Assembly: GCA_044225675.1 (NCBI GenBank)
Contig: JBGAIH010000001.1
Location: 124,001-188,000, forward strand
From: JACMQX01 sp044225675
GTDB lineage: Bacteria > Pseudomonadota > Gammaproteobacteria > Burkholderiales > Burkholderiaceae_C
DNA length: 64,000 nucleotides
Direction of reading: 5' to 3'
Position 1 is the stretch's first letter; each line of letters begins with the position of its first letter. The notes below the pieces were generated by a model. That model did not search any database. It was not told where the DNA came from and saw only the letters and a list, made by a program, of their open reading frames with translations. Positions 51,040 through 61,705 of this stretch are shown here, piece by piece. A program made the translations under genes and the position numbers.

Positions 51040-52005
51040 TCAGTCAACCGTGACGTTGGCATCCTTGATAACCTTGGCCCAGCGTGCAGCTTCTCCGCGA
51101 ACGAATTGGCCCATCTGTTCTGAGGTGTTGCCCACGGCTTCGGCGCCTTGCTCGGCAAAGCGTTGCTGCACTTCAGGCTGCTTGAGAATGTCGACCAGTG
51201 CGCTGTTGAGTTTCGCGACGACGACAGCCGGGGTGCCGGGTGGTGCGACAACGGCGAACCAAGTCACCGCTTGCATGCCGGTGACGCCGACTTCAGCAAA
51301 GGTTGGTACTTCTTTGACAATAGATGCGCGCTTGCTGTCCGCGACGGCCAGGATGCGAATCTTGCCGGCTTTGTACAGCGTGCTTGCGGAGCCGAGGTTG
51401 TCAAAGAAGACATCCACCTGGCCACCAGCGAGATCGGTCAGTGCGGGTGCCGTGCCTTTGTAGGGAACATGGACCATCTGTGTTCCGGTTAGGGACTGGA
51501 ACAAGTTGGCGGTCAGGTGCGAGGTTGAGCCATTGCCCTGCGATGCATAGGAAACAGTGCCGGGATTGGCCTTGAGGTAGGTGATGAGCTCGGCCACATT
51601 TTTGACCGGTAGCCGGTTGCTGACCGCCAAGACGTTGGGCACGGCTGCCAGTACCGTGACAGGAACCCACTGGCTCGCATCGTAGGTCAGCTTTGCGTAC
51701 AGGCTGCGATTGATGGCGATGGGTCCCGGTGGAGACACCAGCAATGTGTGCCCATCTGGCTCGGAGCGGGCCACAAACTCGGCACCGATGTTGCCGCCTG
51801 CACCAGGTTTGTTCTCCACAATCACGCCAGCCGGGAAACGGGTGCGCAGCTTTTCACTCAGGATGCGCGGCAGAACATCGGCCGTGCCACCTGCCGGGAA
51901 CGGAACAACCAGACGTAGCAACTTGCTGGGGAATTCGTTGGCTTGCGCGCAGGTCCAAGTGAGAAAGGCGGCTAGCGAGCAGATCCAGATCGTGAGTTTT
52001 TTCAA
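51040..52005 (-). CDS. tphC: Terephthalate receptor of the TctC/Bug type
   Basis: This 321-residue periplasmic receptor starts with a TTG at 52005, 8 nt after GAGGAGA, because no ATG fits; the product then begins with the basic residues and hydrophobic core of a signal peptide ending near CAQA. Family blocks are RLVVPFPAGGTADV, VENKPGAGGNIGAEF and HVPYKGTAPALTDL. It heads the tphC-A2-A3-B-A1 operon. In Comamonas TphC works with TpiA/TpiB, here the TctAB pair. Confidence 0.88.
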   Translation of the reverse strand: MKKLTIWICSLAAFLTWTCAQANEFPSKLLRLVVPFPAGGTADVLPRILSEKLRTRFPAGVIVENKPGAGGNIGAEFVARSEPDGHTLLVSPPGPIAINRSLYAKLTYDASQWVPVTVLAAVPNVLAVSNRLPVKNVAELITYLKANPGTVSYASQGNGSTSHLTANLFQSLTGTQMVHVPYKGTAPALTDLAGGQVDVFFDNLGSASTLYKAGKIRILAVADSKRASIVKEVPTFAEVGVTGMQAVTWFAVVAPPGTPAVVVAKLNSALVDILKQPEVQQRFAEQGAEAVGNTSEQMGQFVRGEAARWAKVIKDANVTVD

Positions 52006-52103
52006 AAGTTTTCTCCTCGGGTGGTGGAAGTCCGGCCAAGCCAGACATGTCGTCAAAGCGGGGCGTAGTGTGCGTTTGTCGCCCGAGGTTGATATAGTCA
52101 AAA

Positions 52104-52141
52104 TTGCGCATATCGCAAAAGCGTCAAAATATCTTTGACGC
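52104..52141. promoter_or_regulatory. Two palindromes in the tphR/tphC interval, candidate TphR operators
   Basis: TTGCG-CATAT-CGCAA (52104-52118) is followed by the perfect repeat GCGTCAAA-ATATC-TTTGACGC (52121-52141). Both have 5-nt AT-rich centres and lie between the divergent start codons, so they are good candidates for the IclR-type regulator. Confidence 0.6.
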
Positions 52142-52163
52142 TTGTCAAAGTGATGCCGGTCCC

Positions 52164-52946
52164 ATGGATCTAACTTCTTGCCCTCCGCCGACCCAAGAGA
52201 AAGACCTGATCGCTGGCCTCGCCAAGGGGCTGAGCCTGATCGAAGCTTTCGACGATGAGCATGCGCGGCTGACCTCGTCTGAGGCGGCTCGTCGGGTCGG
52301 TATCAGCCCGGCGGCCGCGCGACGTTGTCTGCTGACACTGTGTCAAGGGGGTTACGCGCGGACCGATGGCAAACGCTTCTGGCTTGATCACGGGGTTCTG
52401 CGCTTGGCCTATGCGTATTCGACTTCGACCCGATTGCCTCGCTTGTTGCAGCCCACGCTGGATGCCTTGAGCGAGCGGACCCGAGAATCGGCTTCGGTGG
52501 TCGTGCTCCATGGAATGGAAGCAATGGTCGCGGCCCGCTCCACCGCACGCAAGAGTTTGACGGTGGGTCTGGGTGTTGGCTCACGATTGCCGCTGCACTG
52601 CTCAGCGACTGGACGTGTGCTATTGAGTTCAAAGTCGGGTGCCGACTTTGAATCACTTTTCAATGCCATGCCTCTGGGTCGGCTGACGCCACACACGCTC
52701 ACGGATCCTGTGCGCCTTCGTAAGCTCTTGGTGTCCTGCGCTGATAACGGCTACGCGTTGAGCAACGAAGAGATTGAAGTAGGTGTCCGGTCTATTGCTG
52801 TGCCACTCTATAACTTCGGGGGCTCGGTGGTCGGTGCGCTGAGCCTTTCAAGCCGCGCTGACCGCATGACCGCAAGTGAAATGATTGAGCAATTGCTGCC
52901 GGCCATGCTTCGTAGTCAGAACTGGGTGCGCTCACGTCTGACTTGA
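52164..52946 (+). CDS. tphR: IclR family regulator of the terephthalate cluster
   Basis: This 260-residue protein has the IclR/PcaR-type helix-turn-helix (LTSSEAARRVGISPAAARRCLLTL) and effector domain (SRLPLHCSATGRVLL, GYALSNEEIEVGVRSIAVPL). ATG at 52164 is chosen; an earlier in-frame start would lie over the operator. Divergent from tphC, as in Comamonas, where TphR activates the tph operon with terephthalate. Confidence 0.88.
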   Translation: MDLTSCPPPTQEKDLIAGLAKGLSLIEAFDDEHARLTSSEAARRVGISPAAARRCLLTLCQGGYARTDGKRFWLDHGVLRLAYAYSTSTRLPRLLQPTLDALSERTRESASVVVLHGMEAMVAARSTARKSLTVGLGVGSRLPLHCSATGRVLLSSKSGADFESLFNAMPLGRLTPHTLTDPVRLRKLLVSCADNGYALSNEEIEVGVRSIAVPLYNFGGSVVGALSLSSRADRMTASEMIEQLLPAMLRSQNWVRSRLT

Positions 52947-53018
52947 CAAACGCAGCCTGGTCTGCTACTGGTTTCAAAGACACCTTGTATAGGTGGAAGA
53001 TGAAACCGGAGGTGGTTC

Positions 53019-53130
53019 ATGGAGAGAAGAAGGACATTCAGCCGAGAGTTCAAGCTCGAGGCGGTCAAACTGGTCGCCGAGCGTGGCGTGACTGTGGCCC
53101 AGGCGGCCAAGGATCTGGTCGTCCACGAGC
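53019..53130 (+). pseudogene. IS3 family orfA N-terminal fragment
   Basis: The first 35 codons encode the N-terminus of an IS3-type OrfA transposase (RRTFSREFKLEAVKLVAERG, then VTVAQAAKDL, a helix-turn-helix), after which the similarity stops. The frame runs on without a stop into the RcoM gene, giving an apparent 306-residue fusion. The fragment most likely marks the right junction of the acquired region rather than a true fusion protein. Confidence 0.8.
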
Positions 53131-53174
53131 CTTTGCGTTCAAACGCGATACGTCAGCCAGCGGAGATGTACTTG

Positions 53175-53939
53175 ATGGACACCAAATTAGCGACCACCAC
53201 GCCGTATAGCTCACCCTTATATCTGTTCGAGAAATTCGAGGTTGGCGTGATCCACCTCGACGTTGGACGCAACGTCGTGGCCATGAACGATTTCGCCCGC
53301 AAGGTGCTGCCGGTGGGCGAGAAGCAGCCCTTCGACAAGCTGGTGACCTCGTTCCACCCCGATCGCTCCCGCCCGAAGGTGAACTTCCTGCTCGACCAGG
53401 CCTCGGGCTGCCCGGTGGCCAGCTCCACGCCTATGGCCATGATCATCAACATCCCCGAACAGGTGCTGCTGATCAAGGTGACCCGCCTGGGTGACCACTT
53501 GGGAGAGACCACGGGCTTCGTGCTGGTGTTCTACGACGTGACCCAGGTGGTCAGCCAGGAGCGGCCGGTGAGTGAGGCGTCGGCGACCAACCTGCGCCTG
53601 AACCGCATCCCCATGGTGGCCAACCACAGGGTGGCCTTCGTCGACACGCAGGACGTACTGAGCCTGGAGTCGCAGGCGCACTACACCCGGGTGCTCACGC
53701 GCGACGGCTTCCACTTCTGCAACCTCAGCATCGGGGACTTGCAGGCCCGGCTGGACCCGGCGCAGTTCATGCGCGTGCACCGCTGTTTCATCGTCAACCT
53801 GCACGCGGTGGCCGAGCTGGGGCGTGAGGGCAGCAAGACCTACGTGGTGCTCAAAGGCAAGCACCGGGAGCCGGTGCCGGTGGCGCGCGGCGACGTGGTG
53901 CGGCTGCGCGAAGCCCTAGGTTTGCTCGCCAAACACTGA
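53175..53939 (+). CDS. rcoM: RcoM-type CO-sensing regulator (PAS-LytTR)
   Basis: This 254-residue protein has an N-terminal heme-binding PAS domain and a C-terminal LytTR DNA-binding domain (about residues 150-250: RVAFVDTQDVLSLESQAHYTRV, RVHRCFIVNLHAV). Residues equivalent to the RcoM heme ligands are present: His61 (FHPDRSRPK), Cys79 (SGCPV) and Met89 (MAMIINIP). ATG at 53175 follows GGAG by 9 nt and excludes the upstream IS3 fragment. It precedes the CO dehydrogenase genes, which it should activate when CO binds. Confidence 0.88.
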   Translation: MDTKLATTTPYSSPLYLFEKFEVGVIHLDVGRNVVAMNDFARKVLPVGEKQPFDKLVTSFHPDRSRPKVNFLLDQASGCPVASSTPMAMIINIPEQVLLIKVTRLGDHLGETTGFVLVFYDVTQVVSQERPVSEASATNLRLNRIPMVANHRVAFVDTQDVLSLESQAHYTRVLTRDGFHFCNLSIGDLQARLDPAQFMRVHRCFIVNLHAVAELGREGSKTYVVLKGKHREPVPVARGDVVRLREALGLLAKH

Positions 53940-54006
53940 TTTTCCGGCAAATTCATGGCTAGGGACATTCCCTTATTGTCAGGTGGCGCGCGCCTGATCT
54001 GAACGT

Positions 54007-54054
54007 TTCGTGCGGTGGAACGCGCAGTTCGTGCAAAAAGTTGCCCGTTTTGTG
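54007..54054 (+). promoter_or_regulatory. Three TTnnnG direct repeats with a 21-nt period, candidate RcoM sites
   Basis: TTCGTG at 54007, TTCGTG at 54028 and TTTGTG at 54049 are exactly 21 nt apart, two helical turns, as LytTR proteins favour. They lie about 110-155 nt before coxM. A TTGACA at 54117 downstream could be a -35 element. Confidence 0.65.
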
Positions 54055-54161
54055 AACTCATAACCTCAAGACCCGACGGTGGCGTCGGAAACGGGATCTC
54101 CCAGAGACTGGGTTGTCTTTGACAAAAGTCAATCGCGACACCCACAAAAGGAGACAACACG

Positions 54162-55025
54162 ATGATCCCACCGCGTTTCGAGTACCACGCGCCCAAGTCG
54201 GTCGGCGAGGCCGTGGCCCTGCTGGGCCAGCTCGGGTCCGATGCCAAGCTGCTGGCCGGCGGCCACAGCCTGCTGCCGATGATGAAGCTGCGCTTTGCTC
54301 AGCCGTCCCACCTGATCGACATCAACCGCATCCCCGAGCTGCGCGGCATCCGCGAGGAAGGCGGGACGGTGGTGATCGGCGCGATGACGGTGGAAAACGA
54401 CCTGATCAGCTCGCCCATCGTGCAGACCAAGCTGCCGCTGCTGGCAGAGGCCGCCAAGCTGATTGCCGACCCGCAGGTGCGCAACCGCGGCACCATCGGC
54501 GGCGACATCGCCCACGGCGACCCGGGCAACGACCACCCGGCCCTGTCCATCGCCATCGAGGCGTCCTTCGTGCTCGAAGGCCCGAACGGCCGCCGCACCG
54601 TGGCGGCCGACGGCTTCTTCCTGGGCACCTACATGACCTTGCTGGAAGAGAACGAGGTGATGGTCGAGATCCACGCCCCCGCGTTCGCGCAGGGCACCGG
54701 ATACGCCTACGAAAAGCTCAAGCGCAAGACCGGTGACTGGGCCACGGCCGGCTGCGCGGTGGTGCTGCGCAAGAGCGGCAACACCGTGAGCCACGTGCGC
54801 ATCGCGCTGACCAACGTGGCACCCACCGCGCTGCGCGCCGAAGCCGCCGAGGCCGCGCTGCTGGGCCAGGCCTTCACGCCCGCCGCCGTGCAGGCCGCCG
54901 CAGACGCCGCCACCGCCATCTGCGAGCCAGCGGAAGACCTGCGCGGCGACGCCGAATACAAGACCGCGATGGCCGGCGAAATGGTCAAGCGCGCCCTGGC
55001 CAAGGCCTGGGCCCGTTGCGCCTGA
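54162..55025 (+). CDS. coxM: CO dehydrogenase medium (FAD) subunit
   Basis: This 287-residue FAD-binding subunit carries electrons from the iron-sulfur subunit to quinones. The FAD motifs AGGHSLLPMMKLR (about residue 33) and TIGGDIAHGDPGND (about 111) are typical of the molybdenum hydroxylase family, and the length matches CoxM. AAAGGAGAC precedes the start. It is first in the operon coxM-S-L-G-D-E-F. Confidence 0.93.
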   Translation: MIPPRFEYHAPKSVGEAVALLGQLGSDAKLLAGGHSLLPMMKLRFAQPSHLIDINRIPELRGIREEGGTVVIGAMTVENDLISSPIVQTKLPLLAEAAKLIADPQVRNRGTIGGDIAHGDPGNDHPALSIAIEASFVLEGPNGRRTVAADGFFLGTYMTLLEENEVMVEIHAPAFAQGTGYAYEKLKRKTGDWATAGCAVVLRKSGNTVSHVRIALTNVAPTALRAEAAEAALLGQAFTPAAVQAAADAATAICEPAEDLRGDAEYKTAMAGEMVKRALAKAWARCA

Positions 55026-55042
55026 ACACAAGGAGACACCCC

Positions 55043-55528
55043 ATGGCCAAGAAACTGATCACTGTCCACGTCAACGGCAAGGCGCAAGAGAAGGCGGTCG
55101 AGCCGCGCACCTTGCTGATCCATTTCCTGCGCGAGGAACTCAACCTCACCGGCGCCCACATCGGCTGCGAGACCAGCCACTGCGGCGCCTGCACCGTCGA
55201 CATCGACGGCCGCTCGGTCAAGAGCTGCACCCACCTCGCCGTGCAGTGCGACGGCTCGGAAGTGCTCACCGTCGAAGGCCTCGCCAACAAGGGCGTGCTG
55301 CACGCGGTGCAGGAAGGCTTCTACAAGGAGCACGGCCTGCAGTGCGGCTTCTGCACCCCCGGCATGCTGATGCGCGCCTACCGCTTCCTGCAGGAGAACC
55401 CGAACCCGACCGAGGCCGAGATCCGCATGGGCATGAGCGGCAACCTCTGCCGCTGCACCGGCTACCAGAACATCGTCAAGGCGGTGCAGTACGCCGCCAA
55501 GAAGCTGCAAGAACCCGCCACGGCCTGA
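55043..55528 (+). CDS. coxS: CO dehydrogenase small (2x[2Fe-2S]) subunit
   Basis: This 161-residue subunit has a plant-type [2Fe-2S] domain (CETSHCGAC, later SCTHLAVQC) and a second C-terminal cluster domain (CGFCTPGM, CRCTGYQNIV). The start at 55043 follows AAGGAGACACCCC. It passes electrons from the molybdenum centre to the FAD of CoxM. Confidence 0.95.
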   Translation: MAKKLITVHVNGKAQEKAVEPRTLLIHFLREELNLTGAHIGCETSHCGACTVDIDGRSVKSCTHLAVQCDGSEVLTVEGLANKGVLHAVQEGFYKEHGLQCGFCTPGMLMRAYRFLQENPNPTEAEIRMGMSGNLCRCTGYQNIVKAVQYAAKKLQEPATA

Positions 55529-55550
55529 ACCCCTTCCCGGAGAACACCTC

Positions 55551-57962
<2,412 letters not shown>

Positions 57963-57975
57963 TCGGAAGCAGAAG

Positions 57976-58578
57976 ATGGAAGTCAAACTCGACAAACGCT
58001 ACCCGCTCGACGTGGACCCGGCCCGGGCCTGGGCCATCCTCGCCGACCTCAAGGCCGTGGCCGGCTGCATGCCCGGCGCGGAGCTGACCGAACAGCTGTC
58101 CGACACGTCCTACAAGGGCGGGGTCAAGGTCAAGGTCGGCCCGGCCGTGGCCCAGTTCGGCGGCCAGGTGGACGTGCTGGAGAAAGACGAAGCGGCGCGC
58201 AAGATGGTGCTGCGCGGCAAGGGCGCGGACAAGGGCGGTTCGTCCGCGTCCATGGACCTGGCCGCGACCATCGAGGCCGACCCCGCCAACCCGGCGGCCA
58301 GCGTGCTGCACGGCGACGCGGCCGTCATCGTCAACGGCAAGTTCGCCCAGTTCGGCGGCCGCATGATGGTGCAGGTGTCCGACATGATCCTGGTGCAGTT
58401 CGTCGAGAACTTCCGCCAGGCCGCGCTGGCGCTGCCGGAGGCGCCGGGCACGGCTGAAACGTTTGTGCCGGTAGCGCCCCGCGCCGCGCCGCCTGTGGCA
58501 CAAGAGATCAACGGTCTGGCCATCGCCTGGGCGCTGATCAAGAACTGGTGGCTCGGCCTGTTCGGGAAGAAAGCCTGA
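57976..58578 (+). CDS. coxG: CoxG, membrane-anchoring SRPBCC protein
   Basis: This 200-residue protein has the SRPBCC (CoxG) fold over about residues 1-150 (DPARAWAILADLKAVAGCMPG, GKFAQFGGRMM). A Pro/Ala linker and a C-terminal amphipathic or hydrophobic end follow (AWALIKNWWLGLF). CoxG proteins help dock CO dehydrogenase to the membrane and may bind quinone. It lies 13 nt after coxL. Confidence 0.9.
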   Translation: MEVKLDKRYPLDVDPARAWAILADLKAVAGCMPGAELTEQLSDTSYKGGVKVKVGPAVAQFGGQVDVLEKDEAARKMVLRGKGADKGGSSASMDLAATIEADPANPAASVLHGDAAVIVNGKFAQFGGRMMVQVSDMILVQFVENFRQAALALPEAPGTAETFVPVAPRAAPPVAQEINGLAIAWALIKNWWLGLFGKKA

Positions 58579-58580
58579 GC

Positions 58581-59513
58581 ATGAACGCTCCCGCCACACC
58601 CGGCGACCGCCAGCTGCTCGAATCGCTGCAGGGGGTGGGTTACCTCGCCGACGCCGACCTTGCCACGACGGTGTGGCTGGCCGGCGAGCTGCAGAGGCCG
58701 CTGCTGCTGGAGGGCGATGCGGGGGTGGGCAAGACGGCGCTGGCCACCGCACTGGCGCAGGCGCAAGGCGCGGTGCTGGTGCGGCTGCAATGTTTCGAAG
58801 GCCTGGACCTGGCACAGTCGGCCTACGAATGGAACTACGGCCGCCAGCTGATGGCGATCCGCCTGCACGACGGTCAGCCCGGCGCAGTGAGGGAATCCGA
58901 CCTGTTCAGCCGCGGCTTCCTGCTGGAGCGGCCGCTGCTCAAGGCCATCAGCCAGGACGGCCCCTGCGTGCTGCTGATCGACGAGATCGACCGCGCCGAC
59001 GAAGCCTTTGAAGCCTTCCTGCTCGAAGTGCTGGCCGACTACCAGATCACCGTGCCCGAGATCGGCACGCTGCGCGCGCGCCACATTCCGCGCGTGATCC
59101 TGACCAGCAACGGCACGCGCGAGCTGTCGGACGCGCTGCGCCGCCGCTGCCTGTACCACCACCTGGACTACCCGACGTTGGCGCGCGAGATCGCTATCGT
59201 CAAGACCGCCCTGCCAGAGGCCAACACGCGCCTGGTGGAAGAGGCGGTGCAGTTCGTGCAGCGCCTGCGCGGCGAAGACCTGAGCAAGATCCCCGGCGTC
59301 GCCGAGACGCTGGACTGGGTCAACGCCCTGCACCGTTTGCACCACCACACCCTGCCCGAAGACATGGCGGTGCTGCTGACCACGCTGGGTTGCCTGCTCA
59401 AGACGCGCGAAGACCGCTTCGCACTCGGCGCCGACCGCGCACGGCAATTGATCGAAGGCCGGCGCACCGTGGGCGTGGCCGAGAAAGCCCCGGCCAACGC
59501 CGCCGCTTCATGA
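58581..59513 (+). CDS. coxD: CoxD, MoxR-type AAA+ ATPase for CO dehydrogenase maturation
   Basis: This 310-residue AAA+ protein has Walker A GDAGVGKTAL (about residue 43) and Walker B VLLIDEIDRAD. CoxD is needed to build the Mo-Cu centre, namely for sulfuration and Cu insertion. The start at 58581 is chosen; coxE begins in a 4-nt overlap with its stop codon. Confidence 0.93.
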   Translation: MNAPATPGDRQLLESLQGVGYLADADLATTVWLAGELQRPLLLEGDAGVGKTALATALAQAQGAVLVRLQCFEGLDLAQSAYEWNYGRQLMAIRLHDGQPGAVRESDLFSRGFLLERPLLKAISQDGPCVLLIDEIDRADEAFEAFLLEVLADYQITVPEIGTLRARHIPRVILTSNGTRELSDALRRRCLYHHLDYPTLAREIAIVKTALPEANTRLVEEAVQFVQRLRGEDLSKIPGVAETLDWVNALHRLHHHTLPEDMAVLLTTLGCLLKTREDRFALGADRARQLIEGRRTVGVAEKAPANAAAS

Positions 59514-60697
59514 ACCACACACCCGCGCTCGCGCCCAGCGAAAGTCTCGCCGGTTTCGCGGTCTTGCTGCGCGACCACGGGCTGACGGTGGGGGTGGCCG
59601 AGCAGCAGGCCATGCTGCAGGCCACGCTCGCGCTGGGCGCGCTGAATGGCTCTCGACTGAACGCGGCCTGGCGCGCCATCGCTTGCCACAGCGCGCGCGA
59701 ATGGAAGCTCTGGCCCGATCTCTTTGACCGCTACTGGCACCCCGAGCGCCTGCGCGGCACGGTGCGGGTGAGCGGGCAGACGCGGCCCTCGCGCGACCTG
59801 CGCCAGTCGGTGCAGCAGATGCGCGAACAGATGGACGCGGCCGAGCAGCCGCCCACCCCGGCCAAGTCGGCACCCCAGACCGCGGCCGACGCAGCACACG
59901 CCGGCGCGGGCGACAGCGAGGCCGGCAGCCCGCGCGCCATGGGCGGCGCCAGCTGCAGCGCCCCACAACTGGAAGCCCTGCACCAGCGCGACGGCCAGAT
60001 GTGGCTGCCGCAGGAGCTGGGCACGCTGCAGCGCCTGGCGCGCCAGATCACCGGGCAGCTGCGCCCGCTGCCCACGCGGCGCTGGCGCGGCGTGCAGCGT
60101 GGCCAACGGCTGGACCTGCGCCAGACCCTGCGCCGTAGCGTGGCCTGGGGCGGCGAGCCGCTGAACCCCGCCTGGCAGGTGCGGCGCGAGGAGCCCCAGC
60201 GCCTGTTCATCCTGGCCGACGTGAGCCGCTCGATGGAGGCGCACGCTGCGCTGTTCCTGCGCGTGGCGCGGGCCTTTGCGATGGAAGCGCAGGCCCGCGT
60301 GTTCGTGTTCCACACCCGCCTGGCCGAGGTCACGCCGCTGATGCAGCGCGACTCGGCCACGGTGCAGGAAAAGATCAACGCGGTGACCGCCGGCTTCGGC
60401 GCCGGCACCCGCATCGCCGCCAGCCTGCAGGACTTCGCCCGCAGCCACGCCCGCGCCCAGCTGCGGCGTGGCGCGCATGTCTGGGTCATGTCCGACGGCT
60501 TCGACACCGACGAACCCGAACAGCTCGCCGACGCGCTGCGCGCCCTGCGCGGCCACGGTGCGCGCATCACCTGGTTCCATCCCACGCGCGGCGTGCCCTC
60601 GGCCGCCGCCGTGCAGGGCGCGCGCGACCACATCCACCGCTTCGTGCCGCTGGCCAGCCTGGCCGATCTGGCGGCGGCGCGGCCTCTGCTGCACTAG
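59510..60697 (+). CDS. coxE: CoxE, von Willebrand factor A domain protein
   Basis: This 395-residue partner of CoxD has a C-terminal vWA domain with the MIDAS motif DVSRSMEAH (about residue 235) and WVMSDGFDTDEP. A Pro/Ala-rich linker separates it from an N-terminal helical region. CoxE acts with CoxD in active-site assembly. Start and stop codons overlap (ATGA) with coxD. Confidence 0.93.
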   Translation: MNHTPALAPSESLAGFAVLLRDHGLTVGVAEQQAMLQATLALGALNGSRLNAAWRAIACHSAREWKLWPDLFDRYWHPERLRGTVRVSGQTRPSRDLRQSVQQMREQMDAAEQPPTPAKSAPQTAADAAHAGAGDSEAGSPRAMGGASCSAPQLEALHQRDGQMWLPQELGTLQRLARQITGQLRPLPTRRWRGVQRGQRLDLRQTLRRSVAWGGEPLNPAWQVRREEPQRLFILADVSRSMEAHAALFLRVARAFAMEAQARVFVFHTRLAEVTPLMQRDSATVQEKINAVTAGFGAGTRIAASLQDFARSHARAQLRRGAHVWVMSDGFDTDEPEQLADALRALRGHGARITWFHPTRGVPSAAAVQGARDHIHRFVPLASLADLAAARPLLH

Positions 60698-60725
60698 ATA
60701 CACACATCCTCACAGGAGACAAGCC

Positions 60726-61700
60726 ATGAACTGCAATGACTGGATCGCGGATGCCACCCGGCTGCAGGCCGAAGACCGCGCGTTCGCGCTGGTGACCGTG
60801 CTGCGCGCACAGGCGCCCACCTCGGCCAAGGCCGGCGACAAGGCCCTGGTCACCGCCGACGGCCAGATCCACGGCTGGATCGGCGGCGGCTGCGCGCAGC
60901 CGGCGGTGGTCAAGACCGTGCGCCAGGCGCTGGCCAGCGGCCAGCCGCAGAGCATCCGCATCGCACCCACCGCCGAGACCGCCGAGCGCACCCTGGGCGA
61001 CGTGCTGGAGTTCGGCATGGCCTGCCACTCTGGCGGCATGCTCGAACTGTTCATCGACCCGGTGCTGCCCGCGCCGCAGCTGGTGGTGTTTGGCGACACG
61101 CCGGTGGCGCGCGCGCTGACCGGGCTGGCGCCGCGCATCGGCTTACAGACGGTGCTGGTGGCCGAGGGCGCGCAGTCGAGCGACTTCCCCGACGCGGCGC
61201 GCGTGGTCGGCAGCGACCGCAGCGAGGCCGTCACCCAGGGCTTGCCGGCCGGTGGCCTGGTCGTCGTCGCCACGCAGGGCCGGCGCGACCTGCAGGCGCT
61301 GCGCGCCGCGCTGGCGCTGCAGCCGCAGACCCTGTGGTTCGTGGCCAGCGAGCGCAAGGCCGGCGTGCTGCGCGAGAGCCTGATCGGCGCGGGCGAAGAC
61401 CCGGCGCGGGTGGCCGCCATCGTGGCGCCGGCCGGGGAACCGATCAGCGCGCAGACACCAGAAGAGATTGCGCTGGCGGTGCTGGCCACCGTGGTCGCGG
61501 CGCGGCGCGGCCGACCCGCGAGGGCCACTGCGCCTGCGCCCGCGGAGAAGCCGGCGCCCAAGTTCAAGCTCGATCTTCCGCCGATGGAAATGGGCAGTTG
61601 CTGTGGCGGTGGCGCTGCCAGGCCCGCCGACGCAGAATCGGTCGGCGAATTGAGCGTGGCCCCGCCGGTGGTGGCTGCCAAGTCCTGTTGCGGGAGCTGA
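60726..61700 (+). CDS. coxF: CoxF, XdhC-type maturation protein with Cys-rich tail
   Basis: This 324-residue XdhC/CoxF protein has the N-terminal XdhC motif (VLRAQAPTSAKAGDKALV, GWIGGGCAQPAVV) and a Rossmann-like C-terminal half. It is expected to bind and sulfurate the molybdenum cofactor before insertion. The C-terminus carries two CCG segments (GSCCGGG and the final KSCCGS), an unusual feature that could hold a metal or sulfur. AGGAGACAAGCC precedes the start. Confidence 0.9.
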   Translation: MNCNDWIADATRLQAEDRAFALVTVLRAQAPTSAKAGDKALVTADGQIHGWIGGGCAQPAVVKTVRQALASGQPQSIRIAPTAETAERTLGDVLEFGMACHSGGMLELFIDPVLPAPQLVVFGDTPVARALTGLAPRIGLQTVLVAEGAQSSDFPDAARVVGSDRSEAVTQGLPAGGLVVVATQGRRDLQALRAALALQPQTLWFVASERKAGVLRESLIGAGEDPARVAAIVAPAGEPISAQTPEEIALAVLATVVAARRGRPARATAPAPAEKPAPKFKLDLPPMEMGSCCGGGAARPADAESVGELSVAPPVVAAKSCCGS

Positions 61701-61705
61701 ACACG

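Noticed and set aside
53019..53939. A natural transposase-PAS-LytTR fusion protein
   Set aside because: A good ribosome-binding site precedes the ATG at 53175, and only a short OrfA fragment is present, so the joined frame is probably accidental.
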